Positions 17,968-28,257 of a stretch of DNA of 64,000 nt are shown here, piece by piece (position 1 is the first letter of the stretch; each line of letters begins with the position of its first letter). The notes beneath the pieces are model-generated. The model saw only the letters and a program-made list of their open reading frames with translations, was not told the DNA's origin and made no database searches. The DNA comes from Ga0077527 sp945862135. GTDB taxonomy: Bacteria > Pseudomonadota > Gammaproteobacteria > Burkholderiales > SG8-41. The stretch covers positions 124,001-188,000 of the forward strand of contig CAXNMF010000002.1 of NCBI GenBank assembly GCA_964203275.1, in the 5' to 3' direction. A program made the position numbers and the translations under genes.

Positions 17968-18009
17968 ACTATAAATAAATTCCGAACAAACCAGACAGAG
18001 GTTGCCATC

Positions 18010-18336
18010 ATGATGAAAGGCCAGCTTGCAGGGCTGATGAAGCAGGCGCAGCAGATGCAGGACAACATGCGCAAGATGCAGGAGCAGCTCGCGCAGATTG
18101 AAGTGGAAGGGCAGTCGGGCGCGGGCATGGTCAAGGTGGTGATGACCTGCCGCCATGACGTCAAACGCGTGATCATCGATCCCTCGGTGATCGGCGACGA
18201 CAAGGAAATGCTCGAAGACCTGATCGCTGCGGCGATTAACGATGCGGTGCGCAAGGTGGAAACCACCAGCCAGGAAAAAATGGCGAGCGTGACCGCCGGC
18301 CTGCCGCTGCCGCCAGGCATGAAATTACCGTTCTAA
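18010..18336 (+). CDS. YbaB/EbfC nucleoid-associated protein
   Basis: The 108-residue DNA-binding protein is built of an N-terminal helix rich in Met/Gln (GLMKQAQQMQDNMRKMQEQL), a central beta sheet with GMVKVVMTCRHDVKRV, and a C-terminal helix ending in GLPLPPGMKLPF, all typical of the family. Dimers bind DNA and influence nucleoid structure and gene expression. Two adjacent ATGs (18010, 18013) could both start it. It lies 42 bases after dnaX and 29 before recR, the standard dnaX-ybaB-recR set. Confidence 0.95.
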   Translation: MMKGQLAGLMKQAQQMQDNMRKMQEQLAQIEVEGQSGAGMVKVVMTCRHDVKRVIIDPSVIGDDKEMLEDLIAAAINDAVRKVETTSQEKMASVTAGLPLPPGMKLPF

Positions 18337-18365
18337 AATTGTTATTAAAATCAAATAGTTAATAC

Positions 18366-18962
18366 GTGAACTCGTCTTCATCGCTGCAAGCCCTGATCGA
18401 TGCGTTGCGCTGCCTGCCCGGTGTCGGTCCGCGCTCGGCGCAGCGCATGGCGTTTCATCTGCTGCAGCGTGATCGTCCCGGTGCCGAACGCCTGGCGGTG
18501 GCGATGGGCGCAGCGCTGGAGCGTGTGCGCCACTGCGACCTCTGCAACAATTTCTCCGAAGAACCGGTTTGCGCATTGTGCCGCTCACCACGCCGCAACA
18601 CGCACCTGCTGTGTGTGGTTGAGACCCCGGGCGACCTTCTGATGATGGAGCAGGCGCAATGTTTTGACGGATTGTATTTTGTACTGATGGGGGCTTTGTC
18701 GCCTCTCGATGGGATCGGTCCGCGCGACATCCACCTTGAACGTTTGCTACAGCGTGCCGCTGACGGCATCGTTCAGGAAGTCATGCTGGCCACCAATTTC
18801 ACGGTCGAAGGCGAGGCCACGGCCCACTACGCCGGGGAATTGTTGCGCGCCAAAGGCATCAAGGTCAGCCGTATCGCCCGCGGTCTTCCCGTGGGCGGTG
18901 AACTCGAACATGTCGACAGCGGCACGCTGGCGCAGGCAGTGCTTGAAAGGCGCAGCGTATGA
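18366..18962 (+). CDS. recR: Recombination mediator protein RecR
   Basis: RecR works with RecO and RecF to load RecA on gapped DNA. The 198-residue product has a helix-hairpin-helix (LRCLPGVGPRSAQRMAFHLL), a four-cysteine zinc finger (CDLCNNF...CALC), a Toprim domain (LCVVETPGDLLMME...) and the C-terminal Walker B-like part with SRIARGLPVGGELEHVD. GTG 18366 is the start; no alternative upstream fits. The stop overlaps the next ATG by four bases, so translation of recR and the pseudouridine synthase is coupled. Confidence 0.96.
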   Translation: MNSSSSLQALIDALRCLPGVGPRSAQRMAFHLLQRDRPGAERLAVAMGAALERVRHCDLCNNFSEEPVCALCRSPRRNTHLLCVVETPGDLLMMEQAQCFDGLYFVLMGALSPLDGIGPRDIHLERLLQRAADGIVQEVMLATNFTVEGEATAHYAGELLRAKGIKVSRIARGLPVGGELEHVDSGTLAQAVLERRSV

Positions 18963-19933
18963 AATTCAAACCGAAACCGAAACAGGGCGCCGGCAAGGCA
19001 AGGCGTGGACCATTGCGCCCGCCCGCTGCAAAGCAGGCCGTTAAATCGCGCAAGGAATCACCACAAGTTTCAGAGCCTTCGGCACCAGCGCCCCGCGCTG
19101 TAGTAACGAGCGAGCTTGATGCGCGCGGCGAAAAGCTGCACAAGGTGCTCGCGCAGGCTGGATTCGGTTCACGGCGGGCGATGGAAGAGCGCATCCGCGA
19201 AGGTGAGGTCACGGTCAACGGCAAGGTCGCCACCATCGGCGACCGTGTCACTTCGGAGGATCGCGTAAAGGTCGGCGACAAGATTCTTCGTTGGGCCCCG
19301 GAAAAACAGCTGCCCCGTGTGCTGCTGTACCACAAGCCTGAAGGTGAGATCGTCAGTAATGATGACCCGCAGGGCCGGCCGACAGTGTTCGCCAGGCTGC
19401 CGCCGGCGCGGGGGGGTAAATGGCTGGCCATTGGCCGGCTCGATTTCAATACCAGTGGCTTGCTGATATTCACGACCTCTGGAGATCTCGCCAACCGTCT
19501 GATGCACCCGCGTTTCGAGGTGGATCGTGAATATGCCGTGCGCGTACTGGGCACTGTGCATCCGGCAACCATGGATGCGCTGCGCCAGGGCGTGCGTCTG
19601 GAGGATGGCGTGGCGCAGTTTGAACACATCGAGGAAGAGGGCGGTGAGGGTGCAAATCGCTGGTTTCGCGTGCTGTTGCGCGAGGGCCGTAACCGCATTG
19701 TGCGCCGTCTGTTTGAATCACAGAACCTGACCGTGAGCCGGCTGATGCGCGTGCGTTTCGGCATCGTGGCGTTGCCGCCGCAACTCAAGCGCGGTCAGTT
19801 TATGGAGATGTCTTCCGGCGACGTGGAACAACTGCTCGCGTGGACGGCCGAACCCGGAGCGCCGTTGACAACAACGCTTCCCTCTGAAGTATCAGGACAC
19901 AGTCGTCCCCGCCGCTCGTCTCCGCCCAGATAA
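18959..19933 (+). CDS. rluB: RsuA/RluB-family 23S rRNA pseudouridine synthase
   Basis: Converts a uridine in the peptidyl-transferase region of 23S rRNA (U2605 in E. coli) to pseudouridine. The 324-residue product has a Lys/Arg/Pro-rich N-terminal tail (about 1-60), an S4 RNA-binding domain (KLHKVLAQAGFGSRRAMEERI), and the catalytic domain with GRLDFNTSGLLIFT (the Asp is the nucleophile) and LREGRNRIVRRLF. RluB is preferred to RsuA by length and the tail, but RluE/F-type specificity is not excluded. Its last 134 bases overlap the end of prmB on the other strand. Confidence 0.88.
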   Translation: MKFKPKPKQGAGKARRGPLRPPAAKQAVKSRKESPQVSEPSAPAPRAVVTSELDARGEKLHKVLAQAGFGSRRAMEERIREGEVTVNGKVATIGDRVTSEDRVKVGDKILRWAPEKQLPRVLLYHKPEGEIVSNDDPQGRPTVFARLPPARGGKWLAIGRLDFNTSGLLIFTTSGDLANRLMHPRFEVDREYAVRVLGTVHPATMDALRQGVRLEDGVAQFEHIEEEGGEGANRWFRVLLREGRNRIVRRLFESQNLTVSRLMRVRFGIVALPPQLKRGQFMEMSSGDVEQLLAWTAEPGAPLTTTLPSEVSGHSRPRRSSPPR

Positions 19934-20765
19934 AGGGCAGGAGCGGAAACGCGCGTTCAACGCGCGGCCGGTAATGACCGACTTCCATCACCAGCCAGCC
20001 GCCGGGCTTCAGGTGCATGGGAGCTTCATCGAGGATCCGCCGCACCAGATCAAGACCATCACGGCCGCCTGCCAGCGCCATTTCCGGTTCATGACGGAAT
20101 TCCGCAGGGAGTGCACGCATGGCGCTGACCCCGACATAGGGTGGATTGGTCAGGATGAGATCGTAACGCCGTCCTTGCAGCGCATTGAACAGATCCGAGC
20201 GCAGCAAATGCACCCGGTTGCCGAGTTTGTGTTCTCGAACATTGCGTTTGGCCACCACGAGCGCTGCCACTGAGAGATCTACGGCATCGACCTGTGCTTT
20301 GGCATAGGTATGCGCAGCGACGATGGCCAGACAGCCTGAGCCTGTACAAAGATCAAGGATTTTTTGCGGCGGGCGTCGGGGTGACAACCAGGGCTTCAGG
20401 TGGTCACGCAGAAGTTCGGCGATATACGAGCGCGGCACGATGACGCGTTCATCGACATAAAACCGGTGTTCACCGAGCCATGCTTCCCGGGTCAGGTAGG
20501 CGGCTGGAATACGTTCAGCGATGCGGCGCTCGAACAGTTGCAATGCTTTTTGGTGTGCGGCTGACGTAACCGGTTGATCAATCCGCGCCGGCAATTCCTC
20601 AAATGTGCAGCCCAGCGCATGTACCGTCAGCCATGCCGCTTCATCATCTGCGTTGAGGGTGCCGTGACCGTAGGCCAGGCGGGCGCTGCGGAAACGTTTC
20701 GCAGCGGCGGCAATCAATTGCCGGGCGGTGTATTGCTGCGCGAGGGTGAGGGTGGCGCGCGGCAC
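19800..20765 (-). CDS. prmB: Ribosomal protein uL3 glutamine N5-methyltransferase
   Basis: The SAM-dependent enzyme methylates a glutamine of ribosomal protein L3. The 321-residue product shows the PrmB-specific N-terminal domain (RFRSARLAYGHGTLNADDEA, PAAYLTREAWLGEHRFYVDERV), the SAM motif LDLCTGSGCLAIVAA and the catalytic NPPYV that recognises the glutamine amide. The family core ends near residue 297 (VLILQREALL), so the last 24 codons are an extension lying entirely in the overlap with rluB. GTG 20765 gives the family N-terminus but has no clear ribosome site. It follows pilU by 27 bases. Confidence 0.92.
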   Translation of the reverse strand: MPRATLTLAQQYTARQLIAAAAKRFRSARLAYGHGTLNADDEAAWLTVHALGCTFEELPARIDQPVTSAAHQKALQLFERRIAERIPAAYLTREAWLGEHRFYVDERVIVPRSYIAELLRDHLKPWLSPRRPPQKILDLCTGSGCLAIVAAHTYAKAQVDAVDLSVAALVVAKRNVREHKLGNRVHLLRSDLFNALQGRRYDLILTNPPYVGVSAMRALPAEFRHEPEMALAGGRDGLDLVRRILDEAPMHLKPGGWLVMEVGHYRPRVERAFPLLPFIWAETSGGDDCVLILQREALLSTALRVRPSTRAVVPRRRKTSP

Positions 20766-20792
20766 TAAAATATCAATAAAAACAATTATTTG

Positions 20793-21962
20793 TTACTGAT
20801 CCAGGGCGCCGAGATCGAGTTTGATGCTGGACAGGTCGTCGTTGGCGCCGCTGATGGTCCTGCCGTTTTCGCTGGCCGGCGGGGAATTCGACGCGCTGCC
20901 GGCCTTGGGGGCATTGCTGATCAGGTTGTGAAGGTTGCTCGGCGAATCGGCGTTCGCCAGCGCTTCGTCCATGGAGATGCGGCCGGCACGATAATGTTCG
21001 AACAGCGCCTGCTCGAAGGTCTTTGATCCCGGCGACAAGCTTTGTTCCATGGCGTCCTTGATCTGGTTGATCTCGCCGGCCTTGATCAGTTCCTGGATAT
21101 GCTTGGTGTTGAGCATGACTTCGACAGCGGCGACGCGTTTGCCGTCGACAGACTTGACCAGACGCTGCGAGATCACGGCGCGCAGCGCAATCGACAGGTC
21201 GGCCTGCAGGCTTTCGCGTGCTTCGCGCGGGAAAAAACCGATGATGCGATTCAGCGCGTTGTAGCTGTTGTTGGCATGCAGCGTCGACATGCAGAGGTGG
21301 CCAGTCTGCGCGAACAGCAGCGAACTCTGCAGCGTTTCGCGGTCGCGGATTTCGCCGACCATCAGCAGATCAGGCGCTTCGCGCATCGCACTGATCAGCG
21401 CATTTTCATAGGTATGCGTATCGACGCGTACTTCGCGCTGGTTGACGATCGACTTCTTGTGCTTGAAGATGAATTCGATCGGGTCTTCGATGGTCAGGAT
21501 GTGCCCGGTCTTGACGGAATTGCGGTAATCAATCATCGACGCCATGCTCGTCGACTTGCCTGAGCCGGTGGAGCCGACAATCAGGATCAGCCCCAGCTTT
21601 TCCATGATCACTTCCTTGAGCACTGGGGGCAGCCCCAGTGTATCGAAAGCCGGCACATCCGGCTTGACGAAGCGGATCACCATCGCCACGGTGTTTTTCT
21701 GGCGGAAGATGTTGATGCGGAAATTACCCAGATCGCCGCCGCTCTGGGCGAAGTTCATTTCGTGTTTGGTTTCGAATTCCTTGATCTGCGGCTCGGTCAT
21801 CAGCTCGTAGCAGATTTTTTTGACCTGTTCGGGGTCGAGCGGCTGGCTGTTGATCGGCATCACCGTGCCGTTGATCTTGATCTGGATGGGGGCACCAGAG
21901 GTGAAAAACATGTCCGAAGCCTGCTTGTCGGACATCAACTTGAACAGTGGTGTGACGAACAT
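20793..21962 (-). CDS. pilU: Type IV pilus retraction ATPase PilU (PilT-like)
   Basis: A hexameric AAA-type ATPase that assists PilT in depolymerising type IV pili for twitching. The 389-residue length and the N-terminus FVTPLFKLMSDKQASDMFFT fit PilU rather than PilT. Walker A GSTGSGKST (near 132), the Asp box TIEDPIEFIF, Walker B VGEIRDRET and the His box TGHLCMSTLHANNS are all present. The C-terminal tail of about 45 residues is Ser/Asn-rich. pilT, usually adjacent, is absent here; the gene sits between dapD and prmB, and 116 bases separate it from dapD. Confidence 0.92.
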   Translation of the reverse strand: MFVTPLFKLMSDKQASDMFFTSGAPIQIKINGTVMPINSQPLDPEQVKKICYELMTEPQIKEFETKHEMNFAQSGGDLGNFRINIFRQKNTVAMVIRFVKPDVPAFDTLGLPPVLKEVIMEKLGLILIVGSTGSGKSTSMASMIDYRNSVKTGHILTIEDPIEFIFKHKKSIVNQREVRVDTHTYENALISAMREAPDLLMVGEIRDRETLQSSLLFAQTGHLCMSTLHANNSYNALNRIIGFFPREARESLQADLSIALRAVISQRLVKSVDGKRVAAVEVMLNTKHIQELIKAGEINQIKDAMEQSLSPGSKTFEQALFEHYRAGRISMDEALANADSPSNLHNLISNAPKAGSASNSPPASENGRTISGANDDLSSIKLDLGALDQ

Positions 21963-22078
21963 GGTGCATTTCCCCCGTTATGCTCCTGCAGGCGGCAAGG
22001 CATTCGCCATGCCGCCGCAGGAAGCGGTCATTCTGCCTGCGATCAAGTACCTTGCAAAGCGGCCTTGTAAAGCGCCGA

Positions 22079-22903
<825 letters not shown>

Positions 22904-22921
22904 TTTGGTTTCCTCAGGTTG

Positions 22922-24115
22922 TCACAGCGAGGCAGAAAACCGCCGCAGGCGGTGTGCTGCTTCGACGCATTCTTCGACGGTTGCAACGAGGGCAATCCGT
23001 ATCCGGTTTGTCCCCGGGTTGATGCCACGGGCTTCGCGCGCAAGATAACTGCCAGGCAACACACTGACCGCTTCGGCGTCGTGAAGGCGGCGTGTGAAAT
23101 CGACGTCAGCGATGGGCGTTTTGACCCAAAGATAAAACGCCGCGTCCGGCCACTCGACCGGGAGTGCCGGCTTCAGGATATCGATCACGGCTTCGAATTT
23201 CTGACGGTAAAGCCGGCGATTTTCGACAACGTGGGTTTCATCCTGCCATGCCGCGATGCTGGCGGCCTGTACCGGTGGGCTCATCGCGCCGCCGTGGTAA
23301 GTCCGGTAAAGATAGAATTTTTTAAGGATGGCGGCATCGCCCGCGACAAAACCCGAGCGCATGCCCGGGACATTGGAACGCTTCGACAGGCTCGAGAACA
23401 CCACGAGGTTGCGGAAATCATTGCGGCCGAGTTGTACCGCTGCGGCCAGTGCGCCGAGCGGGGGATTTTTTTCGTCGAAATAGATTTCGGAATAACATTC
23501 ATCAGCTGCGATGACGTAGCCGTAGCGGTCGGCATGTTCGAACAGGCCTTTCCAGTCATTCAGCGTCAGCACCTTCCCCGTCGGGTTTCCGGGCGAGCAG
23601 ACCACAAGCAACTGGGTGTGTCTCCATACGTTGTCAGCCAGTTGGCCATGATCGAAGGCGTAGTTGTTTTCCGAAAGGGTGTGCAGGAACTGCGGCTGGG
23701 CACCGGCGAGCAGTGCCGCGCCTTCGTAGATTTGATAGAACGGATTCGGACAAACCACCGTTGGCGACGGGCGTGTCGGGTCGATGACCGCCTGGGCAAA
23801 GGAAAACAGCGCTTCGCGGCTGCCGTTGACCGGCAATACCTGTGTGGCGGCATCCGGTACCGGGATGCCGTAACGTTTGCCGATCCAGGTCGCGATCGCC
23901 TGTCGCAATGCATCAGTGCCCAAAGTCGCCGGATATACCGATAGGCCGTCCAGATTGTCGATCAGCGCCTTGCGAATGAAGGCGGGCGTCGGGTGCTTGG
24001 GTTCACCGATATGCAGACTGACCGGTTTGATGCCCGCAGGCGGCGTGCTTCCCGCAAGCAGTGCGCTCAGGCGCTGAAACGGATAACTCTGCAGCAGATC
24101 GAGACGTGGATTCAA
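22922..24115 (-). CDS. dapC: Succinyldiaminopimelate aminotransferase
   Basis: PLP-dependent class I/II aminotransferase making N-succinyl-diaminopimelate, the step after DapD. The 397-residue protein starts MNPRLDLLQSYPFQRL, with GEPKHPTPAFI near the N-terminus, the cofactor-binding NPFYQIYEGAA and SPGNPTGKVL blocks, AADECYSEIYF and the PLP lysine in SLSKRSNVPGMRSGF (about residue 241). The C-terminal domain ends in RIALVATVEECVEAAHRL. It forms a unit with dapD; dapE is not in the window. Confidence 0.94.
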   Translation of the reverse strand: MNPRLDLLQSYPFQRLSALLAGSTPPAGIKPVSLHIGEPKHPTPAFIRKALIDNLDGLSVYPATLGTDALRQAIATWIGKRYGIPVPDAATQVLPVNGSREALFSFAQAVIDPTRPSPTVVCPNPFYQIYEGAALLAGAQPQFLHTLSENNYAFDHGQLADNVWRHTQLLVVCSPGNPTGKVLTLNDWKGLFEHADRYGYVIAADECYSEIYFDEKNPPLGALAAAVQLGRNDFRNLVVFSSLSKRSNVPGMRSGFVAGDAAILKKFYLYRTYHGGAMSPPVQAASIAAWQDETHVVENRRLYRQKFEAVIDILKPALPVEWPDAAFYLWVKTPIADVDFTRRLHDAEAVSVLPGSYLAREARGINPGTNRIRIALVATVEECVEAAHRLRRFSASL

Positions 24116-24196
24116 CGGAATTTCGCCAAAATGGTGGATGGCCCGGCGGCTTGGACCGCAATTATAAGGCGCAGCGGTGAGCGGCGATTCCCTGGA

Positions 24197-24613
24197 TCAG
24201 CGGGTTGGCGCGCCAGCCTCGAGCAAGGGCATTTCCGGCACATTCGCCAGCTTGAAGCCGCGTTTCAGGTGTTGAGCCGTCACGGTGGTGAAAATGCCGC
24301 CACGCACGTAAAAACGGGCAGTCAGTCGCATATAGCGGGGTTTGGTCGCACGAATCAGGTCATCCAATATGCGATTGGTCACCGCCTCGTGAAAAGCGCC
24401 TTCGTTGCGGAAGGACCAGACGTACAATTTCAGGCTTTTCAGTTCGACACAAAGCCGGTCCGGCACGTAATCAAGGATCAGCGTGGCGAAATCAGGCTGC
24501 CCGGTTTTCGGGCAGAGACACGTAAACTCCGGAATTTCCATGTGAATCCGGAAGTCACGCGCCGGCGTCGGGTTGGGAAAGGTCTCCAGATTGCGGGATG
24601 GCTTGGTCGACAT
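24197..24613 (-). CDS. queF: NADPH-dependent 7-cyano-7-deazaguanine reductase
   Basis: Reduces the nitrile preQ0 to preQ1 in queuosine synthesis. The 138-residue product is the short, single-domain (YkvM) type: the active cysteine lies in FTCLCPKTGQPDF, followed by ELKSLKLYVWSFRNEGAFHE, the family motif for NADPH and substrate binding. ATG 24613 is clear. No preQ1 riboswitch hairpin was seen in the 104 bases upstream, which are shared with the divergent smc gene. Confidence 0.95.
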   Translation of the reverse strand: MSTKPSRNLETFPNPTPARDFRIHMEIPEFTCLCPKTGQPDFATLILDYVPDRLCVELKSLKLYVWSFRNEGAFHEAVTNRILDDLIRATKPRYMRLTARFYVRGGIFTTVTAQHLKRGFKLANVPEMPLLEAGAPTR

Positions 24614-24717
24614 TGGCGGCCTGTATCAATTCAGCGAGTCAATTCAGTTAAAATGCGCGCTGAATTCTACCTGTTTAGACCCGCTGCACAACCTCTTTTT
24701 CTTGGCAGAACAGCACC

Positions 24718-27700
24718 TTGCGCCTCAAGCAAATCAATCTCGCCGGCTTCAAATCATTCGTTGACCCCACACATATTCCCGTTCCGGGGAATCTGGTCGG
24801 TGTCGTTGGCCCCAACGGTTGCGGCAAATCCAACATCATCGATGCCGTGCGCTGGGTGCTCGGCGAAACCTCGGCGAAACATTTGCGCGGCGCCACGATG
24901 CAGGATGTTTTGTTCAATGGATCAGGGGATCGCAAGCCGGTCAACCGTGCGAGTGTCGAACTGGTGTTCGACAACAGCCTTGGCAAGGCGGCGGGACAAT
25001 GGTCGAGTTATGCCGAGATATCGGTCAAGCGCATGCTGGAGCGCGACGGCGATTCCAGTTACTACATCAACAACATTCATGTCCGGCGCCGTGACGTCGC
25101 AGACATTTTCCTGGGCACCGGTCTGGGGGCGCGCGCTTACGCGATCATCGAGCAGGGCATGATCTCGCGGGTCATTGAAGCCAAGCCGGAAGAACTGCGG
25201 GTTTTCCTTGAAGAAGCTGCGGGCGTCTCCAAGTACCGCGAACGCCGGCGTGAAACCGAGCTGCGCTTGCGCGATACCCGCGAAAACCTCGCGCGTGTGG
25301 ATGACATCCGTCAGGAACTCGACAAGCAACTGGAGCATTTGCAGAGCCAGGCTGAAGTTGCCACGCGTTACCACGCATTGCAGGAACAGGTCACCGGCAC
25401 ACAGCAATTGCTGTGGTTCGTGCGCCGCAATGAAGCGGCTGCGACCCGTGCACGGCATGCGCGTGATATCGAGCGTCTCGGCATAGAGTTGGAAGCGGAA
25501 ACCGCGCGTCTGCGAGATGCCGAAAGGCGTCTGGAAGAATTGCGTAACCAGCATTACCGCAGCGGTGACGAGGTGCACGCTGCGCAGGGCGCGTTGTATG
25601 AGACTAATGCTGAAATCGCCCGCCTTGAACAGCAGATTGCTCACATCCGCGAAAACCGCAGTCGCGTCGAGCAGCAGATCGGCAGTTTGAACGGCCAGGC
25701 CGACAGCGCGCGCATCATGCTGGCGCAGTCACAAAGCAGCCTTGCCGAATGGCGCGAAGAACATGCCCGCTCGGAAGCGCGGGTCGCTGACTCCGAGGCG
25801 AAGGTCGGCGAGGAACGGGAAAAACTGCCGTTGGCCGAAGAAGGTTGGCAATCCGCCACTGCGCGCAGGGATGAAATGCAGCAGGCGGTTGGGCGGGCGG
25901 AGCAGTCGCGTCAGGTCGAGCAGACCAAGCTTGCGCATACCAGCAAGGTGCTGGAGCAACTATCGCTGCGCAACGCACGGCTTTTTGAAGAACAAAACGC
26001 GCTGGAAAAACCGGATACCGCTGCACTGGAAATCCTGCAAGGTCAGATCGCCGAAGCCGGCGCACAGCTTGAGGCACAACGTGAGGCTCAGGCTGCGCGC
26101 GAACGCAGCCTGCCGGAGCTCGAGCACGGACTCGAGCAGCGCAATGCCGAGGTGGATCAGGCCGTGCAGGCATTAACGGCGATGGAAGCGCGTGTCGAAG
26201 CCCTGCGGCAGTTGCAGGACAACCTTGCTCATGGCGCTGACATGGAAGCGTGGATGTCATCGCGCAGTCTCGACGGCGCACCGCGCTTATGGCAGGGCAT
26301 CACCATTGAATCGGGTTATGAGGATGCGCTTGAGGCGGTGTTGCGTGAACGCCTGAATGCCGTTGCGGTGTCCGGGCTTGATGCCTGCGGCAACTGGTCA
26401 GGCAATGCGCCACCGGGAAAAGTGACTGTCGCCGATATCACTGCTGATAATGTTGATGTGCCTGCTGCGCCGATGCCGGCAAAAGCGCAGCCGCTTTCAC
26501 GGTTCGTGACCTGCCGGGATGCCCATCTGGCACCGGCACTTGCGGACTGGCTGCACAGTGCGTTTGTAGTGGAGGATCTGGCGACCGGCTTGGGTCTGCG
26601 AGGGCAACTGGCCCCGGGAGCAGTGCTGGTATCACGTGATGGATACGTGTTTACGCGCAACAGTCTGACTTTCCATGCGCCAGACTCCGAACTGCACGGT
26701 GTGTTGTCCCGTCAGCGCGAGATTGAAACGCTGGACCGTGATATCACCGACCGCAAAACCACACTGATCACGCTACGAGCTGCGGCGGAAGAGCAGACGG
26801 CACGGATTGCCAGCGAGAAGACCATACTGGGTGAGCTGCGCAGCGATGTCACGCGATTGCAGCAGCAGCAGCATGCGCTGCAGGTGGAAAGTGTCCGATT
26901 GACCGAGCAGACGCAGCGACTGACGCAGCGCGGCGAACAGATTGCCTCCGAATTGGCTGAAATCGCAGCCCAGGTCGCCAATGAAACGCAGCAGCAGGAA
27001 GAGACCGCTGCGGTTTTGGAGCGACTTGGCGAGGAGGCTGGCGGTTACGCGGCAGAGCTGGAGATGGCACTGGAACTGTTCCGCCAGGCGCAATCGGTTC
27101 TGGAGAGCCAGCGCATCGCCGTCCAGCAGGCTGACCGCGAATTGCAGGAGTCGGTTTTTCAGGCCAAGACTTCCCTCAGCAAGATTGGTGAGGCGGAGCG
27201 GGCAATGGCTGCGGCTAACGAGACACTGGAGCGTGTCCAGCTGGCTCTGGCTGCCGAAGAGGAAGCGCTGTCCCGGCTGGATGAGTCCCCCTGGCAAAGT
27301 CAGTTGCAGATTGCACTTTCCTTGCGCGGCACCAAAGAGCAGGCCCTTGCACAGGCGCGCGATGTCCTGGAGGCGACGGAGGCTCTGCTGAAAGAGGTTG
27401 AGCAAGAGCGGATGACTTCAGAGCAGAAGCTGGGGCCGTTGCGCGACCGCATCAACGAGGTCAAGCTGAAGGAGCAGGAAGCGCGCATCAACGAAGAGCA
27501 GTATGCGCAGCAGCTGACTGAGGCCGGTGCAAACGAGGAGGCGCTGGCGCAGTTGGTCGAAAAAGGCCAGCGCTCCGGTTCGCTGCAGTCGGAAATCAAC
27601 CGGCTCAATGATGAAATCAAGAGTCTCGGTGCGGTGAATCTGGCTGCGCTTGAAGAGCTGGAGGCAGGACGCGAGCGCAAGACCTATCTGGATGCGCAGT

Positions 27701-28245
27701 CAAACGACCTGACTTTAGCGATGAATACGCTGGAAGACGCGATTCGCCGCATTGACCGTGAAACCCGCGAACGCCTGCAATCGACTTTCGACGAGGTCAA
27801 TGCCCATTTCTCGCGGATGTTCCCGGTGTTGTTCGGCGGCGGCAATGCCAAACTGACCCTGACCGGCGAGGAAATTCTTGATGCCGGCATCCACGTGACC
27901 GCACAGCCTCCGGGCAAAAAGAACAGCTCGATTCATCTGCTGTCCGGCGGTGAAAAAGCGCTGACGGCGATGTCGCTGGTCTTCGCGATATTCCAGCTCA
28001 ATCCCGCTCCGTTCTGCATGCTGGATGAGGTCGATGCGCCGCTGGATGACCACAACACGAGCCGGCTCTGTGAGTTGGTGAAACGGATGTCCGAGCAGTC
28101 GCAATTCGTGTTCATTACCCATAACAAGATCACGATGGAAATTGCCAATCAGCTCCTCGGCATCACGATGCAGGAGCCTGGCGTGTCCCGTGTGGTGGCG
28201 GTGGACATTGATGCCGCCATGAAACTCACCGAAGAGGCGGCCTGA
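24718..28245 (+). CDS. smc: Chromosome segregation ATPase SMC
   Basis: The condensin ATPase organises and separates sister chromosomes with ScpA/ScpB. Its 1175 residues are a Walker A head (VGPNGCGKSNIIDAVRWVLG near 30), a first coiled coil to about 480, a hinge (about 505-650, LDACGNWSGNAPPGKVTVAD), a second coiled coil, and the C-terminal head with signature HLLSGGEKALTAMSLVF and Walker B CMLDEVDAPLDDHN. The start is TTG 24718, giving the expected LRLKQINLAGFKSFVDPT; no good ribosome site precedes it. A TAAAAT -10 candidate is at 24649-24654. The zipA gene follows after 12 bases. Confidence 0.97.
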   Translation: MRLKQINLAGFKSFVDPTHIPVPGNLVGVVGPNGCGKSNIIDAVRWVLGETSAKHLRGATMQDVLFNGSGDRKPVNRASVELVFDNSLGKAAGQWSSYAEISVKRMLERDGDSSYYINNIHVRRRDVADIFLGTGLGARAYAIIEQGMISRVIEAKPEELRVFLEEAAGVSKYRERRRETELRLRDTRENLARVDDIRQELDKQLEHLQSQAEVATRYHALQEQVTGTQQLLWFVRRNEAAATRARHARDIERLGIELEAETARLRDAERRLEELRNQHYRSGDEVHAAQGALYETNAEIARLEQQIAHIRENRSRVEQQIGSLNGQADSARIMLAQSQSSLAEWREEHARSEARVADSEAKVGEEREKLPLAEEGWQSATARRDEMQQAVGRAEQSRQVEQTKLAHTSKVLEQLSLRNARLFEEQNALEKPDTAALEILQGQIAEAGAQLEAQREAQAARERSLPELEHGLEQRNAEVDQAVQALTAMEARVEALRQLQDNLAHGADMEAWMSSRSLDGAPRLWQGITIESGYEDALEAVLRERLNAVAVSGLDACGNWSGNAPPGKVTVADITADNVDVPAAPMPAKAQPLSRFVTCRDAHLAPALADWLHSAFVVEDLATGLGLRGQLAPGAVLVSRDGYVFTRNSLTFHAPDSELHGVLSRQREIETLDRDITDRKTTLITLRAAAEEQTARIASEKTILGELRSDVTRLQQQQHALQVESVRLTEQTQRLTQRGEQIASELAEIAAQVANETQQQEETAAVLERLGEEAGGYAAELEMALELFRQAQSVLESQRIAVQQADRELQESVFQAKTSLSKIGEAERAMAAANETLERVQLALAAEEEALSRLDESPWQSQLQIALSLRGTKEQALAQARDVLEATEALLKEVEQERMTSEQKLGPLRDRINEVKLKEQEARINEEQYAQQLTEAGANEEALAQLVEKGQRSGSLQSEINRLNDEIKSLGAVNLAALEELEAGRERKTYLDAQSNDLTLAMNTLEDAIRRIDRETRERLQSTFDEVNAHFSRMFPVLFGGGNAKLTLTGEEILDAGIHVTAQPPGKKNSSIHLLSGGEKALTAMSLVFAIFQLNPAPFCMLDEVDAPLDDHNTSRLCELVKRMSEQSQFVFITHNKITMEIANQLLGITMQEPGVSRVVAVDIDAAMKLTEEAA

Positions 28246-28257
28246 CGGCCGAATGAA

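Noticed and set aside
24614..24717. preQ1 riboswitch upstream of queF
   Set aside because: No preQ1-type hairpin with an A-rich tail could be recognised; only a short TCAATTCAG direct repeat (24626-24634, 24639-24647) is present.
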